Source of the DNA: DATLWN01 sp963764315
GTDB taxonomy: Bacteria; Pseudomonadota; Zetaproteobacteria; Mariprofundales; Mariprofundaceae
Direction of reading: 5' to 3'
Length of the DNA: 64,000 nt
Assembly (NCBI GenBank): GCA_963764315.1
Contig: CAVXSB010000005.1
Coordinates: forward strand, 6,497 to 70,496
The notes beneath the pieces are model-generated. The model ran no database searches. It saw only the letters and a program-made list of their open reading frames with translations, and was not told the DNA's origin. The position numbers and the translations under genes were made by a program. Shown piece by piece: positions 7,474 through 17,235 of this stretch (position 1 is the stretch's first letter; each line of letters opens with the position of its first letter).

Positions 7474-8302
7474 TCAGTGATCGCGTTTCAACAGCGCCTC
7501 GCCCATCTGGATGCGCCCTCCACTTTGCACATGGCTGCACAGCGCGTGGCGGTTCGTGGCGAACAGGATGATGGTCGAGCCATGGCGGAAATAGCCCATC
7601 TCCTCGCCCTTGGCGAAGCGGGCCCGGCATGCCAGGCGATTCGGGCCGCGATAACGAAGGTTCAGATCGCGCCCCAGGCAGTGGAAACGCATGCTGGCCA
7701 CGAGGATGGCGGCGACCGGCACCAGCGTAATCTCTTCCGCGTCCGCTTCGGTGTGCAGCGGCACTACGGCTCGCTCGTTGCGGCAATACAGGCGCTCGAT
7801 GCGCTTCAGCGCCGGTGGGTTGACGTTCCAGGTGTCGCCGGAGATGTAGTCGATGCTGCGCACCTCGCAGTCGACCGGGGCATGGAAGCGGTGGTACATG
7901 CTCGATTTCAGGCGCAGCGTCACATAGACGCCGTCGCGGTAGCGCTCGCGTAGCGCCGCATCGGGGATCAGCTCGGCCAATTCGTAGGGGAAGCCCTTGG
8001 CCTGGTAGACGGTCGTGCCCTCGATGGCGCCGCAGGCGCCGACGATAGCATCGCAGGGGCTGACGACGATATCGCTCGCGCTCGTCGATCGGCCGGGCCC
8101 CGTCCTTGAGCTGGCGCACGAAACAATCCTGCAGGCTGGCGAACGAGGCGGATTTGGCCTCCGCCAGATCGAGGTCGCGGGCGAACATGCGCCAGACGCG
8201 GATGGAGATGCGCGTCAGGCGCGGGCTTTCGATGCCGCTGTACCAGCCCATCCACTGCGTCAGCGCCTTGCGCGGCACGCGGTTGGTGACCAGAAAATTC
8301 AT
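7474..8302 (-). pseudogene. psd: Phosphatidylserine decarboxylase (long, E. coli-like type), one frameshift
   Basis: The first part is read from ATG 8302 (NFLVTNRVPRKALTQWMG, then FVRQLKDGARPIDER). The rest is in another frame from about 8085 (SDIVVSPCDAIVGACGAIEG). Removing one G near 8085 joins them as DERSDIVVSPCD. The catalytic Asp (SPCDA), His (YHRFHAPVDC) and the self-cleavage motif HGST (GYFRHGSTIILF) are present. LGST is usual; His replaces Leu here. The enzyme makes phosphatidylethanolamine by removing CO2 from phosphatidylserine, or acts on a related serine headgroup. A second, short psd at 60 kb is intact. It follows the PHP-glycosyltransferase gene by 104 bases and belongs to that cassette. 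Sequence error rather than decay is possible. Confidence 0.82.
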
Positions 8303-8406
8303 GCGCTCGCGCCAGCTCAGGGCGCGCAGCGGCCTGGGCGCCTCGCCGGCGCATGGGCCAGTGCTTCGGCAGGGGTAGGCGCTTCGGCATACGCGGTGGC
8401 AGCGCC

Positions 8407-11086
8407 TTACGCATCGGCCAGCCCCAGGTCGATCAGGAACTGTTGCATGATCGGTTCCGCCTGATAGGCGAGGCTGCGCTGCACGGCCTGCCCCCGCATG
8501 GCCTGCCTGCCCTTGGCATCGGCGAAGAAGCCCAGGATGCGATCGCCCATCTGCTTCACGTCCTCGACCAGGTGGCCGCTGATGCCGTCCTCGATGATGT
8601 CCTTCGGCCCCTTGCAGTTGTAGGCGATCACCGGCATGCCGTAGGTGAATGCCTCGAGCACGACATTGCCGAAGGTGTCGAAGCGGGACGGGAAGACGAA
8701 CAGGTCCAGCCCCGCATACAGTTGGCGCATGCGCGCCTTGTCGACCCAGCCGAGGAAGCATGCCTCCGGCAGCCGCTTCTTCAGTTCCTTTTCCGCCGGC
8801 CCGGTACCGGCGACGACGAGCCGGACATCCGGCAGGCTTTCCCGTACCCGGGCCAGGATCTCGGGCAGGTCGAAGATGCCCTTCTCCTGGCTCAAACGGC
8901 CGGCGGCGAGCAGCACCGGCGTCTCCGGCGTGGCATCCGGGAACAGTTCGCACCTGTCCACCGGCTGCACATCCGTATCGCGCGGCTGCGTGTGGTGGGC
9001 GGTCAGGAACACCTTGTCCGCATCCAGCTGCATCTCGTGACCGGTCAGCCAGTCGCGGTGATCGTTGTTCAGCACGAACACGCCCCCGAACAGCTTGTAG
9101 AAGAAGCGCAGGGCGCGGCGGATGCGGTCGCGCTCGTGCTGGTTCAGCTCCGTGTTGTCCTTGATGTAGTCCAGCCAGTCGGTGTGCATGAAGAAGTAAC
9201 TCGGCACGTTGAACATATGCTTGAGCAATAGCGCCATCGCCGCCATCGGACCCTCGGTGGAGCAGACGATGCGATCGTATCCCCCCTCGTAGAAGATCTT
9301 GGCGATCTCCATGAAATCGGGAACGCGGAACTCCTGCTCGGCCATCTCCGGGAACGAGAAGCTGGTCAGCGGCCGTACCACGTGCAAATGCGGTTCCGGT
9401 GCTGCCTCGGCATGGCAGATCAGGAAATCGATCGGCAGGTCGGAGCGCTGGATCTCGGTCAAGCTTGGCGCCGAGCGAACTGGATACGCCGTTCTTGTCG
9501 CGCAGCGTATCCGTCAGGTACAGGGCACGGCGGGGGAAATGGCTGCTCTCGATGTGGTCGGCGAACTCGTTCAGAAAGTGGCGGTTCTGGTACAGAAGCC
9601 GCGTGCTGCCCATGGCCGTACCGAGCAGCACGATGCTGACGAGCACCGGGAAGGAGAGGCTGTCCAGCACCATGCTGACGTTCAGGTTACTCAGTCCCGG
9701 CTGGCGGCTCTTGCCGCCGAACACCAGATTGGTCAGCTGGCTCGGAATCTCGAAACGGCGCACGATCTCCTCGCTGGACAGCTTGCCGAGCTTCGGCCGG
9801 GCGCCGCCCAGCGAGGATTTCTCCAGCCGGGAGATGATCAGCCGACTGAGGCCCGCGAATAGCTCCGGGATGGTGCGGTTGACGGTATCCATGAATGCCT
9901 GTGGCGACTCGTTGCGGCTGGCGGCGATCCGCTCGAGGTGATCGATGCAGAAGCGATAGTCCTTCTTGGCCTTCCATTTGACGAGTTTCTTGACCTTTTT
10001 GCCGTGCAGGGCGCCGTGGATGGCCTCGTAGAACTTCTGCGTGTTCTTGTGCTTCTGCATCTCAAGCAACAGGTTGCTGATGGTGAAGCAGGCCACCTTG
10101 TCCGAGGTCTCGCCGCGGTGGAACAGGATGCGCAGCAGGCCCGGATCCTTGATATGCATTGCCACCTGCGAGAAGTAGTCGAGCAGGGCGATGTTCAGGC
10201 GCTGGTTCTCCCCGACGCTGCCGTAGGGGGTGATGCGTCCGGCTCGGATCGCTTCCAGTGCCAGCACCGACGGCTTCTCCCGTTTCAGGCGCTCGTCCAG
10301 ATTCGGCACGTGCAGCAGCGAGCAGCATTCGCCGGCGAAGATGCCCATATGGTCGTCCGAGCCGCCGGTCATCACCTTGGGGAGCTCCGGATCGACGCCG
10401 AAATCGGCGGGATTGAGATCGTGCTTGGCAGCCCAGGCATGGATGCGTTCGGGCGTGAGGCTGCGGATCCAGTTCAGCGTCAGTACGCTCTGCCAGACGT
10501 CGCGCTGACCGTTGACGAGTTCGAAGCGCATGAACAGCACGGCCAGCTTCTCGAACAACTCCAGGTCGATGTGGTCGTTGCGCGTATAGAAATACAGCGG
10601 ATGCGGCAGTACCACCGGGATATTCTCAGTAGCGGCATAGCGCAAAAAACCGTAGATGTTTTCGCGCCGGCGATTGAGCTCTTCTTCCTGTGCCTGCGTG
10701 AAGCCGTAGGCCAGCACGTGCACGAACAGCTGGTATTCCGGGAAATGGCAGGTGAACTCGGCACCGACCAGTACGTCGAGCCCCTTGTCCATGAGCTCCC
10801 AGCAGGAGCGGGCATTGTTGTGGTTGGTGATGGTGACGACGTCGCAGCCGTTGCGCTGCAGGCACTTGATGAGCTTTCCGGTCTTCAGCCAGGTCTCCGG
10901 AAGGCCCAGGATACGGCCCCAGAGCTCGTCGGGCACATCGCTGTTCCGGTCGTGGCAGTGCAGGTCCACCTTGAGGCAGTTCGCCATATCGCTCTGTTGC
11001 AGCTGATCATCGAGGTGGCCGCGCAGCTCTTTGTGCAGCGATTGCCGGAATTCGCCCATGCCCTGGCTGTGGATGAAATCGATCAT
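8407..11086 (-). pseudogene. PHP-domain / GT4 glycosyltransferase fusion, one frameshift in the middle
   Basis: From ATG 11086 the first ~540 residues hold a PHP phosphoesterase-like domain with a full metal set: DLHCHDRNSD, ITNHNN, GAEFTCHFPEY, LPHPLYF and MTGGSDDH. A linker follows, and then the start of a glycosyltransferase (RRALYLTDTLRDKNGVSSSL). The frame changes near 9462; removing one T in AAGCTTGACC restores the path. The remaining ~350 residues form a family-4 glycosyltransferase with STEGPM, AGRLSQEKGIFDLPEI and FPSRFDTFGNVVLEAF. The intact protein would be about 890 residues. Its start overlaps the aminotransferase stop as ATGA. Likely role: transfer of a sugar to a lipid or lipid-linked acceptor. 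The acceptor is unknown. Confidence 0.8.
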
Positions 11087-12818
11087 GGTACGTTACCCCC
11101 GGTGGATCTGTCCTCTGGTAACGGGTCGCGCCAGAGCCGCGCCAGCCATGGCAGGCGGGCGGTCACCATCTCCTTCAGCAATTGGCGGTGGATGGCCTTG
11201 TTCGTCAGTGCCGGGCTCTGCCACCACCAGCCGCCGTCCCGCATGGCTTGTGCCGGCGCGCACGAAGCGCTCGACGAGCTCGTCGAATTCCGCGTCGCTG
11301 AAGTTGTGACTCATGATGATGCGCCCGCTGCCCACCCAGCTCAGGGCGATGCCCTCGGCGCGCAGGTAGTACTGGAACAGCCAGTTGTAGCGCGACGGCG
11401 CAGTAAAGAGCACGGTCCAGATCGACACCAGGTGGGCAATGCGCACTGGCAAGTTCGGCTTCCTCCAGGCGCCGGTTCAGGCGTGCGACGCGCGCGTTCC
11501 ACTGCGTCTCGAGCCCGGCGTACTGCTGCTGCATCCCGGGGGCTTCGACGCGCGTGAGGAAGGCGTCCATCGTGGCCATGACGAGCGGATGCGAATTGAA
11601 GGTGCCGCGGGCGAAGCTGATGTTCAGCGGCTTCTCCTCGTCGAAGCGCTTCATCAGCGCGTGGCTGCCGCACAGCACGCCGATGGGCAGGCCGCCGCCC
11701 AGGGTTTTGCCGTAGGTCACGAGATCGCCCTTTACGCCGAAGTATTCCTGGGCGCCGCCATAGCCCAGCCGGAAGCCGGTGAATACCTCGTCCATGATCA
11801 GCACGATGCCGCGGCGCGTGCAGACCTCGCGCACCTGGCCCAGCCAGGCGGCATAGGCCGTACGATCCAGCCCCGCCTTCCGGTCACTGGCCACCAGCGA
11901 GCCGTCGCTGGCGGCGCCGGCGTTCGGGTGCAGACGACTGCAGCGGGTTGATCAGCACGCAGGCGATGTCGTGCCGGGTCTCCAGCACCCGCAGCGTCGC
12001 CGCATGCATATCGCGCAGCATGTAGACATCAGGAGGTTTTGCGTTCGCCGCCGACGCCGGGTTGTACGCCGTCCCACCAGCCGTGGTAGGCACCGCACAG
12101 CATGACCAGATGGGTGCGGCCGGTGTGATAGCGGGCCATGCGCACCGCCTGCATCACCGCCTCGGTGCCGGACATGTGGAAGGACACCTCGTCCAGCCCC
12201 GAGATGGCCTTCAGGCGCCGGGCGTTGCCGCGTGATGACCGGGTGATAGGGGCCGAGCACCGGGCCGAGAACGCGTACCCGCTCCCATCCTTCGTCCATG
12301 CAGGCCTTGTAGAAATCGTAGCCGAAGACGTTGACGCCGTAGGCGCCGGTCAGATCCATATACCAGTTGCCGTCGATGTCCCGGACGCGTACCCCTTCGG
12401 TGGCATCGACGACGGCGCCGAGCTGCAGGTGTCGACGCGCATAGGGGCGGAATGGGAAGGGCACGCGGTAGGCGTTGGTAAAGCGCACGTCCGGGATCGA
12501 ATCCTCAAGGGAGGCGCTGAAGTCGATGCTCTGCGGTGCCATGCGCGCCAGGCGATCGGCCAGCGCCGAAAAGGATGATCGCCGCGTGTCCTGGATTCCG
12601 GCCGGGGCGCCGTCGCAGGCGAAAAAGCGTTGCTCGTCGTAGGCGAAGAACGGCACCAGCCTGGCGATGCGCCTGGACCAGCGGGCATGGCCGCGCAGCG
12701 ACGGATGCTTGGCGCGCGAAAGGCGCAGGCGAATCCACAGGCGACGGAGCAGCACGATGAGGCATGCGAGGATCAGCAGGCCGGCGAGGGGATTCGTGGA
12801 AGCGCCAAGATGCAGCAT
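11083..12818 (-). pseudogene. Membrane-anchored class III aminotransferase (glutamate-1-semialdehyde aminotransferase-like), five frameshifts
   Basis: The protein starts at 12818 with a membrane anchor (PLAGLLILACLIVLL) and a basic stretch. An aminotransferase body follows: VRVRDIDGNWYMDLTGAYG, then FHMSGTEAVMQAVR, CGAYHGWWDG, LIMDEVFTGFRLGYGG and the PLP lysine in VTYGKTLGGGLPIG. The frame shifts near 12233, 12037, 11940, 11445 and 11250. Each is repaired by deleting one base, for example an A from AAAA near 12037 (giving ERKPPDVYML). The end (SPALTNKAIHRQLLKEM) overlaps the next gene as ATGA. The product differs from HemL by its N-terminal anchor and its lipid/sugar neighbours. It may transaminate a lipid- or sugar-bound carbonyl. 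It is badly broken as given. Confidence 0.78.
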
Positions 12819-12911
12819 GCGTCCATGCTAGGCGGGCATTGTGACACAGCGGTTGCATGCCGTGCCGGGGCTGTGCTTGTGGGATCGGCCGCATGGGGCC
12901 AAGGTAGGATC

Positions 12912-13535
12912 ATGGATCGGCACGGGCATCAGGCCGAACGCTTCAACAGCATCAGCCATATGGTCGGTGCCGTGGCGGCGATGGCCGGCCTCGTGGTGCT
13001 CGTGGTGCTGGCGGCGCACCAGGGCGATCCGTGGAAGATCGTCAGCTTCAGCATTTATGGCGCTACCCTGGTGCTGCTTTATTCCGCCTCGGCGCTTTAC
13101 CACGGCTTCCCCGCATCCCCGTTGCTGCAGAAGCTCGACCATGATGCGATCTACCTGCTGATTGCCGGCACCTATACGCCGTTCACGCTGGTGACGCTGC
13201 ACGGGGCCTGGGGATGGTCGATCTTCGGGGCCGTCTGGGGTCTGGCGGTGCTGGGCATCGTCATCGATACCGCCATCAAGGACGGGCGGCGATGGCTGCC
13301 CGTCGTCATCTATCTGGTCATGGGCTGGCTGGCCCTGGCGGCGCTGAAGCCGCTGCTGCGGGCCCTGCCGGAGCATGGATTCATCGGGCTGCTGGCCGGT
13401 GGGCTGTTCTATACCGTTGGCGTGGTGTTTTATGCGCTGGGCGCAAGGCGGCGCTATTTCCACGAGGTCTGGCATCTGTTCGTGCTGGCGGGCAGCGTTA
13501 CGCATTACTTCACGATATTATTCTATGTCGACTAG
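12912..13535 (+). CDS. Hemolysin III/TrhA family (PAQR-like) membrane protein
   Basis: 207 residues with seven predicted membrane helices. The family's conserved histidines are present: FNSISHMVGA at the N-terminus, ALYHGF, KLDHDAIYLLIAGTYTP and, at the C-terminus, HEVWHLFVLAGSVTHY. These cluster into the metal-binding site of the CREST/PAQR superfamily. AAGGTAGGA precedes the ATG at 12912. Despite the name, the cellular role of TrhA proteins is membrane homeostasis and poorly defined. It stands alone on the plus strand, divergent from the frameshifted aminotransferase. The reading frame is intact although its neighbours are broken. Confidence 0.88.
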   Translation: MDRHGHQAERFNSISHMVGAVAAMAGLVVLVVLAAHQGDPWKIVSFSIYGATLVLLYSASALYHGFPASPLLQKLDHDAIYLLIAGTYTPFTLVTLHGAWGWSIFGAVWGLAVLGIVIDTAIKDGRRWLPVVIYLVMGWLALAALKPLLRALPEHGFIGLLAGGLFYTVGVVFYALGARRRYFHEVWHLFVLAGSVTHYFTILFYVD

Positions 13536-13629
13536 GCGGGGGTGCTGAGATTCGCGCCGAACCCGGCACTACCACTGGCGCATTTTTCCGTTAGGCTTGC
13601 GCCAACGAATCCATCGGAAAGGGGTCGGA

Positions 13630-14460
13630 ATGCACCATCTGCAGGAAGTGATCGAACAGGCTTGGGAAACGCGCGGCGACTGGACGATGGCCAATGTGGC
13701 CGCCGAGGTCCGCGAGGCCATCGAGCAGGCCATCAACCTGCTGGATACCGGCGGCGTGCGCGTGGCCGAGAAGGACGAGAACGGCCAGTGGGTGACCAAC
13801 GAGTGGCTGAAAAAGGCCGTGTTGCTGTATTTCAAGCTGCACGACAACGAGCTGGTGCGCGGCAGCGCCACCAACTACTTCGACAAGGTGCCGCTGAAGT
13901 TCGCCAACTGGGGCGACGCCGAATTCCGCCATGCCGGCATCCGCGTGGTGCCGCCGGCTACCGTGCGCAAGGGCGCGTTCATCGCCCCGAAGGCCGTGCT
14001 GATGCCGTCCTACGTCAATATCGGCGCCTATGTCGACGAGGGCACGATGGTCGATACCTGGGCCACCGTCGGCTCCTGCGCCCAGATCGGCAAGAACTGC
14101 CACATCTCCGGCGGCGCCGGCATCGGCGGCGTGCTGGAGCCGATCCAGGCCAGCCCCGTGATCATCGAGGACAACTGCTTCATCGGCGCCCGCGCCGAGG
14201 TGGCCGAGGGTGTCATCGTGCGCGAGGGTTCGGTGCTGTCGATGGGCGTTTATCTGGGCCAGTCCACCCGCATCTTCAATCGCGCCACCGGCGAGACGCT
14301 GTACGGGGAGGTGCCGCCGTATTCGGTGGTGGTCTCCGGCTCCATGCCCGGCAAGTCCGGCGGCCCGAGCCTGTACTGCGCCGTCATCGTCAAGCAGGTC
14401 GACGCGAAGACCCGCAGCAAGACCGGCATCACCGAGCTCTTGCGCGAAGGCCTGAACTAA
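13630..14460 (+). CDS. dapD: Tetrahydrodipicolinate N-succinyltransferase
   Basis: 276 residues from ATG 13630, chosen because MHHLQEVIEQAWE aligns with the E. coli DapD start and AAAGGGG lies just upstream. The left-handed beta-helix hexapeptide region includes VLMPSYVNIGAYVDEGTM, WATVGSCAQIGKN, GGAGIGGVLEP and DNCFIGARAEV. It transfers succinate from succinyl-CoA to tetrahydrodipicolinate, the first step of the branch served by DapC at 2.65 kb. It is monocistronic here. A small hairpin CCGGGC-ATTC-GCCCGG (14478-14493) follows the stop without a T-run. Confidence 0.97.
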   Translation: MHHLQEVIEQAWETRGDWTMANVAAEVREAIEQAINLLDTGGVRVAEKDENGQWVTNEWLKKAVLLYFKLHDNELVRGSATNYFDKVPLKFANWGDAEFRHAGIRVVPPATVRKGAFIAPKAVLMPSYVNIGAYVDEGTMVDTWATVGSCAQIGKNCHISGGAGIGGVLEPIQASPVIIEDNCFIGARAEVAEGVIVREGSVLSMGVYLGQSTRIFNRATGETLYGEVPPYSVVVSGSMPGKSGGPSLYCAVIVKQVDAKTRSKTGITELLREGLN

Positions 14461-14540
14461 AACCTAGAAACGCTGTCCCGGGCATTCGCCCGGTTCAGCA
14501 CTGGGACGACGGCTACCGCCCTGCCTGAGAGCGACGGAGC

Positions 14541-14747
14541 TCATGGGTCCAGACGCGATAGATCGTCCATCGACTGGATGGTCCTGGCCGGCGAGCGGCT
14601 GGTGTCGGTGTGGATGATGACCGCGTGTCCGGATCGGACGGTCTCTTTTGCAAGCGCCGCGATCGCATCGATGATCCCTGGGGAATTCATCGCCTGCGCC
14701 CCGGCGATATCGTGAGCATTGATGGCAAGGTTCGCATGTTCTGTCAT
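14541..14747 (-). CDS. Small 68-residue protein of unknown function with its own operator
   Basis: The frame starts at ATG 14747 with a strong ribosome site (ACAGGAG, 6 bases before). The product is short and soluble. It has an N-terminal NLAINAHDIAGAQAM, a middle helix (IIDAIAALAKETVRSGHAVI) and an ending of RSPARTIQSMDDLSRLDP. I do not recognise the family. Size and the promoter palindrome fit an autoregulated antitoxin-like or stress protein, but no partner toxin is next to it. It lies between dapD and the exonuclease gene, sharing strand with the latter. Confidence 0.5.
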   Translation of the reverse strand: MTEHANLAINAHDIAGAQAMNSPGIIDAIAALAKETVRSGHAVIIHTDTSRSPARTIQSMDDLSRLDP

Positions 14748-14758
14748 GCCGTTCTCCT

Positions 14759-14788
14759 GTTACAACCCATATCTGTTTGGGTTGCAAC
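14759..14788 (-). promoter_or_regulatory. Inverted repeat overlapping a promoter (operator candidate)
   Basis: GTTACAACCC (14759-14768) and GGGTTGCAAC (14779-14788) form a 10-bp inverted repeat with one mismatch and a 10-base centre. On the minus strand TTGCAA lies about 16 bases before GATATG, so the palindrome straddles a plausible -10. It ends 12 bases before the ATG of the 68-residue gene. An autoregulatory site is likely; an RNA hairpin in the leader is the alternative. Confidence 0.5.
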
Positions 14789-14836
14789 CTTGCAAATCAT
14801 GCGTGATTTCACCCTGAACGCGTCATTACAGGTCCA

Positions 14837-15656
14837 TCATCTATCCTCCGCCGCGTCCCAGGCAGTGAGGAATTCGCCGAGATGGGGGCGCTCGTCGGCC
14901 TCGGCTTCGAGGTAGTTGCGCATGCCGAGCACGGTGCGCGCATAGGCGCCGTCGGTGAGGACGCCGGAGAAGCGGTGCCAGTGGAGCATGATCAGGGCGG
15001 TGGTCAGCACGTCCGTTTCGCAGTAGTTGCGGATGGCCTCGATCTGGCCGGCCTCATAGAGACCCCGCACGTCGGCGCCCGAGGTATCGAGCTTGCCGGG
15101 TAGCCCCAGGACGGCGGCCTGCTCGTCCATGGAGCAGCGCGCCGAGGCGCCGTAGTCGGAGAGCACCTCCATCAGATCCATGTGATAGGTCGAGTTGAAG
15201 CGGGTGTCGTAGTTGTTCCACTTGTCGCCCTCGGAAAACCAGCGCGGACAGGCAATGCCGTGCACCATGGCGCGATGCTTGAGCACCGGCACGTCGAAGC
15301 CGCGGCCGTTGTAGGAGACGAGCTGCGGGGCGCGGGACTGGATCAGGCCGAAGAAGCCGTCGACGAGCTCCCGCTTCGTCGGCCTTGGCATCGCCGCCGC
15401 TGCCGACGCGCTTCAATACGAGCTCCGAGCCGCCGTCCTCGCCGGGCTCGCGCGTGAACTGCACGTAGCTGATCGCCACCACCCGGTGGAAGGGCTGGCG
15501 CGGGAAATCGTTGCGCCCGTCCGTCTTTTCCAGGAAATAGGCGCTAAGTGCATCGCGGGCCTCGGCATCACTCAGCTCGGGCTGATGCAGCAGGCGGCGG
15601 GTGGCATCGGCATCGACCACCGTCTCGATATCGAACACAAATATATCACGGCGCAT
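14837..15656 (-). pseudogene. PolB-type 3'-5' exonuclease (DNA_pol_B_exo2 family), one frameshift
   Basis: It begins at ATG 15656 behind AAGGAGGAT. The N-terminus RRDIFVFDIETVVD carries the ExoI DxE motif, and PFHRVVAISYVQF follows. The frame breaks near 15373; removing one base in GACGAAGCGG restores ADERELVDGFFGL. The rest has ExoII (LVSYNGRGFDVPVLKHRAM) and ExoIII (YCETDVLTTALIM). The intact protein would be about 270 residues and belongs to predicted DnaQ-fold exonucleases related to the PolB exonuclease domain (PF10108). Its role in vivo is unknown. It overlaps murJ by 11 bases, so it is co-transcribed with murJ. Confidence 0.8.
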
Positions 15657-17235
15657 GGGTATCCTCCTTGGGTGGGTTCGGCTGGCGCAGGCGCAGCCTC
15701 GGCCGTTCGCCCAGCAGCCAGGCGCCGGCGAAGAACACGGCCATGCCGCCGCCGACGGACGCGGCCAGCCACAGCGCCTGCAGCCAACGATCGGCGGGCG
15801 GGAACGGCCAGGCATACGCCAGTCCTGCCAGCGCTCCAAGCATGATCAGGCTGGCGAGGACCGCGCGGCCGATGCGGGCGAGGCTGGCGGCGTCGAACAC
15901 GGAGCCGTGCAGGCGGCGCACACGCATCACCAGCAGGCCGACATTGGCGAAGGCGGCGAGTGACGTGGCGAGCGCCAAGCCGACGTAGCCGAACGGGCGC
16001 ATCAGCACGACGGCGAGCACGATGTTCACGGCCACGCCGACGGCGGCGTAGCGCGTCGGGGATTTGGCATCCTTCTCGGCATAGCAGGCGGCGGAGAGCA
16101 CGCGCGCCCAGCAGAACGCCATGAGGCCCAGGGCATAGGCCTGCAGCGTATGGGCGGTGGCGATGGCGTCGAGGGTGGAAAAGCGGCCGCGCTCGAACAG
16201 CACGGTGATGATGGGCGCCGCCAGCCAGAACACGCCGACGGTGGCCGGCAGGGTGATCCAGGTCATCCAGGCCAGGCCGTGGCGCAGATCGTCGCGCGCC
16301 GCCTCGTGCTGGCCGGTCGCCGCATGGTCGGAAAGGGTGGGCAGCAGCGCCGTGCCCATGGCGATGCCGAACAGCGCCAGCGGCAGCTGCACGATGCGGT
16401 CGGCATAGTACAGATAGGAAACGGCGCCGGCCGGTAGCAGCGTAGCGAGGATGGTGCCGACGAGGATGTTGATCTGCACCGCCGCCACGCCGAGCACGGC
16501 CGGGCCGAACAGGCGCAGCGTGCGGCCGATGGCAGGAAGTCTCGGGTTCCAGGCGAGCCTCGGCGTCCAGCCGATGCGCCTCAGCGCCGGCAACTGGATG
16601 CCGAGCTGCAGGGCGCCGCCGAGCAGCACGCCGATGGCCATGGCCAGTGCCGGGTTGCTAAAGCCCGGTGCCAGCACGATGGCGGCGAAGATGATGGCGA
16701 TATTGAGCAGCGCCGGGCTGGCGGCGGCCAGCGAGAAGCGACGGTAGGCATTGAGCACCGACCAGGCGAGCGCCGTCAGCGACACCATCAACAGGTAGGG
16801 GAACATCCAGCGCGACAACAGCAGGGCCTGATTCCAGCGTCCCGGCTCGTCGTGAAAGCCGGGGGCGAAGGCCAGCAGCAGCCAGGGCATCAGCAGCATA
16901 CCCAGTGCCGTGAAGACCACGAGTGCGGCCAGCAGCAGCGTGGCCAGGGCATCGAGGTAATGGTGCGCCTGGTCCTCGCCCTGTCTGCGCTCTTCGGCCA
17001 GCACCGGTACCATGGCCACCGTCAGCGTGCCCTCGGCGAACATGCGCCTAAAGAAGTTCGGCAGCTTGAAGGCGACGAAGAAGGCATCGGCCAGGGGGCC
17101 GGCGCCGAGCACGCGCGCCAGCAGCATATCGCGCACGAAGCCGAGCATGCGCGAAACGAGCGTCCAGCCGCCGACTGTGGAGGCGGCGCGCAGCAGGCCG
17201 CCGGATGCGGGATTTGACTTGTGCGTCGATGGCAT
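15646..17235 (-). CDS. murJ: Lipid II flippase MurJ
   Basis: 529 residues with 13-14 membrane helices of the MVF/MOP exporter superfamily. The start region TVGGWTLVSRMLGFVRDMLLARVLGAG is typical of MurJ, followed by ADAFFVAFKLPNFFRRMFAEG with the essential arginine-rich segment. It flips lipid II to the periplasmic face of the inner membrane for peptidoglycan assembly. It is transcribed divergently from rpsU across a 114-base gap, an arrangement also found in other proteobacteria. The frame is intact. Confidence 0.95.
   Translation of the reverse strand: MPSTHKSNPASGGLLRAASTVGGWTLVSRMLGFVRDMLLARVLGAGPLADAFFVAFKLPNFFRRMFAEGTLTVAMVPVLAEERRQGEDQAHHYLDALATLLLAALVVFTALGMLLMPWLLLAFAPGFHDEPGRWNQALLLSRWMFPYLLMVSLTALAWSVLNAYRRFSLAAASPALLNIAIIFAAIVLAPGFSNPALAMAIGVLLGGALQLGIQLPALRRIGWTPRLAWNPRLPAIGRTLRLFGPAVLGVAAVQINILVGTILATLLPAGAVSYLYYADRIVQLPLALFGIAMGTALLPTLSDHAATGQHEAARDDLRHGLAWMTWITLPATVGVFWLAAPIITVLFERGRFSTLDAIATAHTLQAYALGLMAFCWARVLSAACYAEKDAKSPTRYAAVGVAVNIVLAVVLMRPFGYVGLALATSLAAFANVGLLVMRVRRLHGSVFDAASLARIGRAVLASLIMLGALAGLAYAWPFPPADRWLQALWLAASVGGGMAVFFAGAWLLGERPRLRLRQPNPPKEDTHAP

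Noticed and set aside
7463..11086. Single 1207-residue protein reading through PHP, part of GT and the psd N-terminus
   Set aside because: The second half is out-of-frame nonsense; true domains continue in other frames on both sides.
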